From contig CACZPV010000309.1 in assembly GCA_902783065.1 (NCBI GenBank), positions 1-5,006 on the forward strand: a stretch of 5,006 bases of DNA, written 5' to 3'. Of the stretch, positions 1-5,006 are shown in pieces; position 1 is the first letter of the stretch; each line of letters opens with the position of its first letter. The notes beneath the pieces are model-generated. The model made no database searches. It saw nothing but the letters and a program-made list of their open reading frames with translations, and was not told the DNA's origin. Origin of the DNA: an uncultured Ruminococcus sp. (lineage in GTDB: Bacteria; Bacillota; Clostridia; Oscillospirales; Acutalibacteraceae). The translations under genes were made by a program, and so were the position numbers.

Positions 1-611
1 CCATTGAATGCTTTTGTCATCACCTGCGACATCTGCTCCACTGCAAGATGCGGAAGAAGATCGGTCACGCAGAAGCATGGATCATTTTCATCTTCACCAA
101 CTTCAATATTGACTTGCCTGCCGTCTTTTAACACAACCACACCATGAAGTGCCAGCGGTACTGTCGGCCACTGATATTTTTTTATTCCGCCGTAATAATG
201 GGTTTTAAAAAGTGCAAGATCATTCTTTTCATAAACCGGATTAGGTTTGAGATCAAGCCTTGGGGAATCAATATGTGCGATGCCAAGTCTTACACCATTA
301 TGTGTGCCGTTTTTACCAATCACTGCTAACATAATTGCCTTACCTCGGTTATTGACATAAACCTTATCACCGGGTGCATATGTTTTTCTGTAGTCAAATT
401 CAGTAAATCCGGCTATTTTAGCGGCTTCAATTGCATAAATGACTGCCTCACGTTCAACCTTTGCATGGTCAAGGAAATACTTATATTCTTCGCAGAACTC
501 GTCTGCCTTTTTAATTTCCTCACTGCTCACCTTGCGGCAGCCGTTTTTCCTGTTCATAAACAGCTGTTCTTTTTTGATTGCTGCCACGCTCTTTTCCGTT
601 GTTTCTGACAT
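1..611 (-). CDS. M18 family aminopeptidase (N-terminal part; runs off the window)
   Basis: This is a metal-dependent exopeptidase of family M18 (aminopeptidase I type), expected in the cytoplasm, where it would remove N-terminal residues from peptides. About 203 residues are visible from the ATG at 611; the family is usually around 430-470 residues, so the C-terminal half is missing past position 1. The family signature is clear: AHIDSPRLDLKP at residues 112-123, where His113 should be the first metal ligand and Asp115 the adjacent catalytic Asp, then HYYGGIKKYQW at 138-148 and PLALHGVV at 152-159. The remaining metal ligands and the catalytic Glu lie outside the window. The start is supported by an SD sequence AAAGGAAG (618-625) 6 bases upstream. 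No signal peptide is seen. It follows the lytic transglycosylase by 78 bases, the widest gap here, so it may be co-transcribed or have its own weak promoter. The family call is firm; the substrate is unknown. Confidence 0.93.
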   Translation of the reverse strand, partial: MSETTEKSVAAIKKEQLFMNRKNGCRKVSSEEIKKADEFCEEYKYFLDHAKVEREAVIYAIEAAKIAGFTEFDYRKTYAPGDKVYVNNRGKAIMLAVIGKNGTHNGVRLGIAHIDSPRLDLKPNPVYEKNDLALFKTHYYGGIKKYQWPTVPLALHGVVVLKDGRQVNIEVGEDENDPCFCVTDLLPHLAVEQMSQVMTKAFN

Positions 612-689
612 AGTTATCTTCCTTTCATATTAATTACTAATACATTTGTACTGTCCGTTTGGAAAACAGATGACAATATCAGATTATTG

Positions 690-1442
690 TTACTCTGATT
701 CTCCTTCATCAGATTCATCAAAATCAAAATACTGTGTTACTATATCTTTCGGATTCTGTGAAATTCCTCCATTATCCATATCCTCATATAGTTTTTTAAA
801 TATACTTTTATTCTGAGCAACAAGATGACGGTATTCTTCCGTTTCTCCTATCGGAACATATTTAAAAGTTTTTCCGTCATCAGAATATTCTTTATTCTGC
901 AACCAGTTATCGACATTACCCAGCCCTGCATTATATGCACAAAGCGCTGTATCCTCGTTACCATACATTTCAAGCAGCAATGCAAGCAAATGTGTACCAT
1001 AATCGATATTTATTTCAGCATTGATCAGATCGCCCACAGTATAATCCTTATATTCATCACTTACATAGTAAGTCTGTATCCATTCAAAACTCTCCGGCAT
1101 CAGCTGCATCAGACCTATGGCACCTACTCCGGACACCGCGGTCGGATCGAAATTGCTTTCCGTTTTAATAACACCATAAATCAGGAATTTATCCACCCCG
1201 TATTTCTTAGATGCCTGCTCAACTTCCGCCTGATATTTCAGCGGATAACTGGAATAAACATATTTGTCATGTGCTGTTTTCAACCCCACAGCTGCGCCGA
1301 AGACACTTACAAACACAACGGCAAGACAAATGGCAACCATCACCATTTTTTTAACTCCCGATTCTTTGCGGGAAACCTTTTTTATCTTGACCGGAACTGA
1401 TTTTGGTTTTTTTACGGATCTGTTATTTCTGTTGTTATTCAT
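690..1442 (-). CDS. Membrane-anchored lytic transglycosylase (SLT domain)
   Basis: This is a peptidoglycan lytic transglycosylase of the SLT/GH23 type, which cleaves the MurNAc-GlcNAc glycan bond non-hydrolytically to give a 1,6-anhydroMurNAc end. The 250-residue protein has a very basic N-terminus (residues 1-32, many Lys/Arg), one hydrophobic segment at about 33-54, and an extracellular SLT domain at about 66-215. This predicts an N-in, C-out anchored protein. Visible motifs are KTESNFDP with catalytic Glu95, GAIGLMQLMP at 107-116, YGTHLL at 148-153, AYNAGLGNVDNW at 169-180, and VPIGETEEY at 196-204, which matches the usual 'IPFxETRxY' region but with Glu in place of Arg. The C-terminal tail is strongly acidic (DFDESDEGESE). 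The start has an excellent SD, GAAGGGAGGT (1449-1458), 6 bases upstream. It lies 72 bases after coaE, a pairing I recall from other Clostridia. Likely role: wall remodelling during growth or division (inference). Confidence 0.93.
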   Translation of the reverse strand: MNNNRNNRSVKKPKSVPVKIKKVSRKESGVKKMVMVAICLAVVFVSVFGAAVGLKTAHDKYVYSSYPLKYQAEVEQASKKYGVDKFLIYGVIKTESNFDPTAVSGVGAIGLMQLMPESFEWIQTYYVSDEYKDYTVGDLINAEINIDYGTHLLALLLEMYGNEDTALCAYNAGLGNVDNWLQNKEYSDDGKTFKYVPIGETEEYRHLVAQNKSIFKKLYEDMDNGGISQNPKDIVTQYFDFDESDEGESE

Positions 1443-1514
1443 ATAGAAACCTCCCTTCTTTCCAAACCGAGTTTCACATATTCATGTTATGGGCGGCACA
1501 AAACCTTCGCTGTT

Positions 1515-2174
1515 TTACAGAACAATATTTTTCTGTACAATGGCTGTTGTTTTTCTGTCATTAATATGCTTTTGGGAAAGAATAATTTGCAGAGCATCCA
1601 GAGTTGACCTGCGTACATTTTCCATCGTTTCAGCACCGTTAATTACATAGTCAGCTTTTTCCGTATAATATGCCTGTTCATGCTGTGCATGTATTCTCAG
1701 TTCTGCTGCATCAGAATCCAGATTATCACGTTCCATAATCCGCTTCCGCCGTATGTATTCAGGAGCTGTTACAGCAATTACAAAATCGCAAAGACTGTCA
1801 CTGCCGCTCTCAAACAGCTGCGGTGCATCAAATAAAACAACCTCATAATTTTTATTCCCGAAAGCTGCAATATATTCTTTTGTTTTGTCAATAATAAACG
1901 GATGAGTAATCCTGTTAAGAAGTTCTGTTTTTTCACGATCTGCAAATGCTCTTTCAGCAAGTCTGCTGCGAATAAGACAGCCCTTATCATCAACGATATC
2001 TTTTCCGAATGCTTCGGAAAGCTTCTGAATACACAGACTGCCGGGATACATAACTTCTCTTGCTATGTGGTCAGCATTTATAACAGCTGCCCCTTCTTTT
2101 TCCGCAAAAGAACAAACAGTACTTTTGCCGGCTCCAGTCTGTCCCGTCAGCCCGATGACAAGATAATTCTTCAT
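1515..2174 (-). CDS. coaE: Dephospho-CoA kinase
   Basis: This enzyme phosphorylates the ribose 3'-OH of dephospho-CoA with ATP, the last step of coenzyme A synthesis, in the cytoplasm. The 219-residue product begins with a P-loop, GLTGQTGAGKST (8-19), with Lys17 and Ser18. The substrate-binding motif NADHIAREV follows at 33-41; Asp35 aligns with the catalytic Asp33 of E. coli CoaE, but the preceding Asp of the usual DAD motif is Asn33 here. Further family marks are THPFI (90-94), DAPQLFESG (116-124) and the Arg-rich RRKRIMERD (142-150) of the lid region. The protein is slightly longer than the usual ~200 residues because of a C-terminal tail (after about residue 203) that looks non-conserved. 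The SD is only moderate (GGGG at 2182-2185, 7 bases before the ATG). It sits 63 bases after the Sua5-type gene and is followed by the lytic transglycosylase. The assignment is secure. Confidence 0.96.
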   Translation of the reverse strand: MKNYLVIGLTGQTGAGKSTVCSFAEKEGAAVINADHIAREVMYPGSLCIQKLSEAFGKDIVDDKGCLIRSRLAERAFADREKTELLNRITHPFIIDKTKEYIAAFGNKNYEVVLFDAPQLFESGSDSLCDFVIAVTAPEYIRRKRIMERDNLDSDAAELRIHAQHEQAYYTEKADYVINGAETMENVRRSTLDALQIILSQKHINDRKTTAIVQKNIVL

Positions 2175-2207
2175 AAAATAACCCCGATCTATTTCACTGA
2201 GTTTTTC

Positions 2208-2224
2208 CGCAGAACAAATCTGCG
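2208..2224. repeat. Short inverted repeat in the gap before coaE
   Basis: A perfect 6-base stem CGCAGA / TCTGCG encloses the 5-base loop ACAAA (plus-strand reading). It lies in the 63-base gap between the Sua5-type gene and coaE. In the transcribed (minus) direction the stem is followed by GAAAAAC and not by a U-run, so it does not look like a Rho-independent terminator for this operon. It could be a weak mRNA processing or stability hairpin, or chance. The repeat itself is seen directly; any role is inference. Confidence 0.35.
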
Positions 2225-2237
2225 TTTAACCGACAGC

Positions 2238-3245
2238 TTAAAGCCGTACAATCTCAAATCCGGCTGCTCTTACGATTCTGTTATACACTGCAAGTCCCAC
2301 ACCTTCCTTTGTGGGGCAATGAGCATAGACAACTGTACACTCATTTTCGTCCGCTTTTCTAAGCGCAGCAAACAAATTATGTGCATATGCCAGATCATCA
2401 CCTTTTGCTCCGATCGGTATACAAAGGCATGGGAGGGTTTCTTTTTCCTCATTATAACACAAAGCAGCCGATTTGTCATCCTTTGCATGGCAAATATAAT
2501 CTGCGAATGCCTCATCGCTGCCATCAATGAGAATAACATTTGCTTTAGGTGAATAATGCTTATATTTCATTCCGGGACTTGCTGCCGCTTCATTTTTACC
2601 GAGAGGCTCAGTAACCGCCTTATCAATCAGTGTTTCTCCAATAACTTGTCTGATTTGTTCTGCCGTTATTCCTCCCGGGCGCAAAATCCTGGGAATTTCG
2701 TCAGCCAGAGTAATTACAGTAGATTCCACTCCCACTTCACAATCTCCGCCGTCAATCACCGCATCAATTCTTCCGTTCATATCGCTTATGACATGGGCAG
2801 CCGAAGTCGGACTTGGACTGCCGGAAAGATTTGCTGATGGTGCTGCCAATGGTCCCGAAAGCATAATCAGCTTTTGTGCAACAGGATGTAACGGAAACCG
2901 GATTGCCACCGTATCCAGACCGGCACTGACCTCATCAGGAATCCTATCCGATTTCGGCAGGATAATTGTCAGAGGACCCGGCCAGAAGGTTTCTGCCAGT
3001 TTCACCGCATTATCAGGAAATTCCCTTACAAGACTGTATATCTGTGAAATATCCGCAATATGTACAATAAGCGGATTATCCATTGGTCTTCCTTTAGCTT
3101 TAAAAATATCTGCAACTGCCTTTCCGTTCAGTGCATCTGCCGCAAGACCATACACAGTTTCCGTCGGCATAGAAACCAATCCGCCTTTTCGGATAATTGC
3201 TGCCGCTGTATCAATTTGTCGTTCATTTAAAATGAGTGTATTCAT
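2238..3245 (-). CDS. L-threonylcarbamoyladenylate synthase, Sua5 type (tRNA t6A synthesis)
   Basis: This enzyme uses threonine, bicarbonate and ATP to make threonylcarbamoyl-AMP. The TsaD/TsaB/TsaE machinery then transfers the group to A37 of ANN-decoding tRNAs (t6A). At 335 residues it is the long Sua5/YwlC form rather than the short TsaC form. Residues ~1-200 form the YrdC-like catalytic domain, with PTETVYGL (27-34), the KAKGR nucleotide/substrate-binding motif (49-53), WPGPLT (88-93), and APSANLSG (135-142), containing the SxN motif. A linker with SPGMKYKHYSP (223-233) leads into the C-terminal Sua5 domain, which ends in VGLAVYNRIVRAA. The ATG at 3245 is preferred; an in-frame TTG lies directly before it at 3248. 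The upstream AAAGGGGTAGGA (about 3250-3261) can serve either. It lies 48 bases after the unknown membrane protein and near prfA, a neighbourhood also seen in other Bacillota (prfA-prmC-ywlC in Bacillus). Function is firm; the symbol varies (tsaC, sua5, ywlC). Confidence 0.95.
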   Translation of the reverse strand: MNTLILNERQIDTAAAIIRKGGLVSMPTETVYGLAADALNGKAVADIFKAKGRPMDNPLIVHIADISQIYSLVREFPDNAVKLAETFWPGPLTIILPKSDRIPDEVSAGLDTVAIRFPLHPVAQKLIMLSGPLAAPSANLSGSPSPTSAAHVISDMNGRIDAVIDGGDCEVGVESTVITLADEIPRILRPGGITAEQIRQVIGETLIDKAVTEPLGKNEAAASPGMKYKHYSPKANVILIDGSDEAFADYICHAKDDKSAALCYNEEKETLPCLCIPIGAKGDDLAYAHNLFAALRKADENECTVVYAHCPTKEGVGLAVYNRIVRAAGFEIVRL

Positions 3246-3249
3246 CAAT

Positions 3250-3261
3250 TCCTACCCCTTT
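3250..3261 (-). promoter_or_regulatory. Ribosome binding site of the Sua5-type gene (start ambiguous)
   Basis: The transcribed strand carries AAAGGGGTAGGA just before the gene. GGGG lies 9 bases before the ATG at 3245 and 6 bases before the in-frame TTG at 3248; the nearer AGGA lies 4 bases before the ATG. The spacing does not decide the question on its own. ATG is preferred because it is the commoner start codon, and the choice changes the protein by only one residue. Confidence 0.5.
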
Positions 3262-3293
3262 GTCAATGAAAATTTGGATATTGGCATAAAGCC

Positions 3294-4265
3294 TCAATAC
3301 CTCTTTGTAAGGCTTTCCTGACCGAAATCGGTACCAGCTTTTCTTGTGCTGTCCACATAAAAATTACCTTCTTCATTCACTTCACCCTTATAGAACAAAG
3401 GCTCATCCTTTTCGTTTCTGTTCAGTGCAGGATCATCCTTTGCTGAAGGAAGCTGGTGTCTGTCTGCCCTGTCATTTTCCTTGTAGACACCGTAATCCTT
3501 GGTATTGAATTCAGTATTGATAAAAAAGCTTTCAGAATTGCTTTCATCACTATTATACATACCTTCCATTTCAAATTCAATATCATCCTTAGTCACCTTC
3601 AGGTCCGGGTGATAATATCCCTTTTCAGCCGCAATCGTTTGTACTGCATTTTTGAATATCTTCCACATAAACAGCAATGCCAGCAGGAACATCAGCACAG
3701 CACCCACAAAAGTTGCCGTAATAGCCTTTTGAGAATATGCGGCATCATACGGAGAAACATCGATGGAAATATCCAGCAGTGCCTCCTTCACAGCAAGGTC
3801 AATGTCCATTTTTTTGCTGAGTTTTTTTATTGCAATATCCTGTCTGATAGCAGCATAATATTTATCAGCCATTTTTTTTACTATTCCCTTATAGTAGACC
3901 TTATCTGTATTGCCATTATAAAGCTGAGACATCTTAAAATCCATTTCCGAATCGGGAGCTGTACGGAATGACATTACATGACCGGTATCCGAAATACAGA
4001 AATAATAATTCAGAATACTTGTACCATCCATAGGATCCAATTGCAAGAAACCGTCAATTTTAGTAAGCTCGCCAACAACTATCTGATTCTCCGTAAATGA
4101 GTCGAAATGTATCGATGTAGAAAGCGGAGGATCGTTGGCATTTTCCCTGATCATTTTCACACCATACGTAACTTGAAATACACAAACGATGACACATATC
4201 AAAGCACATATAATTCGTGCGATAGAACGTCTTGTACCTGTAAAATTACTCTTAAATGCTTTCAT
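3294..4265 (-). CDS. Unrecognised two-pass membrane protein
   Basis: I do not recognise this 323-residue protein and assign no function. It has a basic N-terminus (KAFKSNFTGTRRSIAR), a first membrane helix at about 17-36, a loop of about 145 residues, a second helix at about 181-201 (AITATFVGAVLMFLLALLFMW), and a polar, partly acidic tail of about 120 residues. The positive-inside rule predicts both ends in the cytoplasm and the loop outside. The loop starts with alternating polar/hydrophobic stretches that look beta-rich (about 50-130), then becomes helical and Lys-rich (about 131-165). The tail is rich in Asp, Glu, Asn and Ser and looks largely disordered. Helix 1 has Cys20, Cys24 and Cys28 on one face. 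No catalytic or nucleotide-binding motif is visible. The start has a strong SD, AGGAGGT; the ATG at 4265 has better spacing than the one at 4268. The gene begins 23 bases after the prfA stop, so it is probably co-transcribed and perhaps translationally coupled with prfA. Confidence 0.85.
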   Translation of the reverse strand: MKAFKSNFTGTRRSIARIICALICVIVCVFQVTYGVKMIRENANDPPLSTSIHFDSFTENQIVVGELTKIDGFLQLDPMDGTSILNYYFCISDTGHVMSFRTAPDSEMDFKMSQLYNGNTDKVYYKGIVKKMADKYYAAIRQDIAIKKLSKKMDIDLAVKEALLDISIDVSPYDAAYSQKAITATFVGAVLMFLLALLFMWKIFKNAVQTIAAEKGYYHPDLKVTKDDIEFEMEGMYNSDESNSESFFINTEFNTKDYGVYKENDRADRHQLPSAKDDPALNRNEKDEPLFYKGEVNEEGNFYVDSTRKAGTDFGQESLTKRY

Positions 4266-4271
4266 CATGTT

Positions 4272-4281
4272 ACCTCCTCTT
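4272..4281 (-). promoter_or_regulatory. Strong ribosome binding site of the two-pass membrane protein (decides the start)
   Basis: The transcribed strand reads AAGAGGAGGT, close to an ideal Shine-Dalgarno sequence. Its GGAGG core (4273-4277) is 7 bases from the ATG at 4265 but only 4 bases from the ATG at 4268. This favours the second of the two adjacent in-frame ATG codons, although both may be used. The site lies within the short gap after the prfA stop. Confidence 0.6.
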
Positions 4282-4288
4282 AGCTTAA

Positions 4289-5006
4289 TCAGGCATTTCC
4301 CTCATTTTTCATTTTTTCAGCTCTGTCCGCTGCTATAAGTGCATCTATTATTTCATCCAGATCGCCGTTCAGAATATCATCTATTTTATACAATGTCAGT
4401 CCGATTCTATGATCCGTCACACGTCCCTGTGGATAATTATACGTACGTATTCTTTCGCTTCTGTCACCGGTACCAACCTGTAAGCGGCGGTTTTCGGCAA
4501 CTTCTCCCTGCTGCCGTTCTCTTTCTGCCTCCAGCAGACGTGATTTCAGCACCTTCATTGCTTTATCTTTATTTTTATACTGACTTCTTTCATCCTGACA
4601 TTCAACTACAAGTCCAGTCGGAAGATGTGTAATACGTATTGCAGACTCCGTTTTATTGATATGCTGACCTCCCGCACCGCTGGAACGAAATGTATCTATT
4701 TTGAGGTCAGAAGGATTAATATTAACCTCTACATCATCCGCCTCAGGCAGAACAGCTACTGTTACTGTAGACGTATGTATACGTCCTTGTGTTTCGGTAT
4801 CAGGGACACGCTGGACACGATGTACACCGCTTTCAAATTTCAGCCTTGAATAAGCTCCGCTTCCGTTAACCATAAAGCTGACTTCCTTAAAACCGCCGAG
4901 TTCTGTTTCATTAGTTCCAACCAATTCACTGTTCCATCCCTGTTTAACCGCATACATAGAATACATTCGGTAAAGCACTGCCGCAAACAGTGCGGCTTCT
5001 TCTCCG
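4289..5006 (-). CDS. prfA: Peptide chain release factor 1 (RF1), 5' end outside the window
   Basis: RF1 recognises UAA and UAG in the ribosomal A site and triggers hydrolysis of peptidyl-tRNA. The visible part is 238 residues plus the TGA stop; full-length RF1 is about 355-360, so roughly the first 120 residues (the N-terminal helical domain and linker) lie past position 5006. The reading frame is open to the edge and begins GEEAALFAAVLYRMYSMYA, matching the conserved 'GxEAALFA' region, so a start at the internal GTG at 4978 would be wrong. The stop-codon recognition tripeptide PxT is present as PDT (4796-4804) within VQRVPDTETQGRIHTS. This marks RF1, since RF2 has SPF. The catalytic GGQ lies at 4664-4672 within SSGAGGQHINKTES; its Gln is the usual target of PrmC methylation. 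RTYNYPQGRVTDHRIG near the C-terminus is also typical. It is the most upstream gene seen and probably leads into the downstream set. Confidence 0.97.
   Translation of the reverse strand, partial: GEEAALFAAVLYRMYSMYAVKQGWNSELVGTNETELGGFKEVSFMVNGSGAYSRLKFESGVHRVQRVPDTETQGRIHTSTVTVAVLPEADDVEVNINPSDLKIDTFRSSGAGGQHINKTESAIRITHLPTGLVVECQDERSQYKNKDKAMKVLKSRLLEAERERQQGEVAENRRLQVGTGDRSERIRTYNYPQGRVTDHRIGLTLYKIDDILNGDLDEIIDALIAADRAEKMKNEGNA

Noticed and set aside
645..676. Possible minus-strand promoter before the aminopeptidase: TTGTCA (671-676) and TACAAA (645-650)
   Set aside because: The spacing is 20 bases rather than about 17 and the -10 match is only 4 of 6. An alternative pair, TTTCCA and TATTAG with a 17-base spacer, matches 4 of 6 at each box. 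In AT-rich DNA neither is convincing.
825..1400. Plus-strand open frame of 191 codons opposite the lytic transglycosylase
   Set aside because: It is fully antisense to a clearly conserved gene, its product has no recognisable domain, and there is no clear ribosome binding site. It is a shadow of the real gene.
1902..2552. Plus-strand open frame of 216 codons spanning coaE, the gap and the end of the Sua5-type gene
   Set aside because: It is antisense to two well-supported genes, and its composition (rich in Cys, Phe, Ser and Ile) looks like reverse-complement noise with no family motif.
3261..3266. Perfect TTGACA (-35-like) on the minus strand before the Sua5-type gene
   Set aside because: It lies about 16 bases before the start codon and overlaps the ribosome binding region. 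There is no room for a -10 element and a leader before the gene.
3456..3971. Plus-strand open frame of 171 codons opposite the unknown membrane protein
   Set aside because: The minus-strand frame has a strong SD, a sensible membrane topology and operon spacing. The plus-strand product is an unstructured mix rich in His, Ile and Phe.
4289..4978. RF1 starting at the internal GTG at 4978
   Set aside because: The frame stays open to the window edge and the residues before the GTG (GEEAALFAA) are conserved in RF1, so the gene is cut by the window and does not start there.
4980..4996. Inverted repeat GCCGCA-AACAG-TGCGGC
   Set aside because: It lies inside prfA, where it encodes the conserved Ala-Ala-Leu-Phe-Ala-Ala stretch. 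Two Ala-Ala pairs around a short core give this symmetry by coding alone, and no U-run follows.

Overview
The window reads as an ordinary housekeeping stretch of a low-GC Gram-positive (Bacillota) chromosome, most likely a clostridial anaerobe of the Ruminococcus/Oscillospiraceae type. This rests on AT-rich base use, purine-rich Shine-Dalgarno (SD) sites, a membrane-anchored SLT-domain lytic transglycosylase next to coaE, and an M18 aminopeptidase of the bacterial 'HYYGGIKKYQW' type. The genus is inference; no rRNA or other phylogenetic marker is present. No mobile element, CRISPR array, tRNA, rRNA, phage gene or defence gene was seen.

All six genes lie on the minus strand, so transcription runs from high to low coordinates: prfA (peptide chain release factor 1, 5' end outside the window), an unrecognised two-pass membrane protein, a Sua5-type L-threonylcarbamoyladenylate synthase, coaE (dephospho-CoA kinase), a membrane-anchored lytic transglycosylase, and an M18 aminopeptidase whose C-terminal half lies outside the window. 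The gaps between them are about 23, 48, 63, 72 and 78 bases. No convincing Rho-independent terminator lies in any gap. The set could therefore be one polycistronic unit, with a weak possibility of an internal promoter before the aminopeptidase.

By function the block mixes translation (termination by RF1; the precursor for tRNA t6A modification from the Sua5 enzyme), cofactor synthesis (last step of CoA), cell-wall turnover (lytic transglycosylase) and peptide breakdown (aminopeptidase). This is growth-linked housekeeping rather than one dedicated pathway. The PrmC methyltransferase that often sits directly beside prfA is not on its downstream side; that position holds the unknown membrane protein.

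No previously undescribed system is evident. The one gene with no recognisable function is the membrane protein at 3294-4265. The remaining observations are small: an Asp-to-Asn change beside the catalytic Asp of CoaE, a cysteine ladder in a membrane helix, a short hairpin before coaE, and two ambiguous starts.
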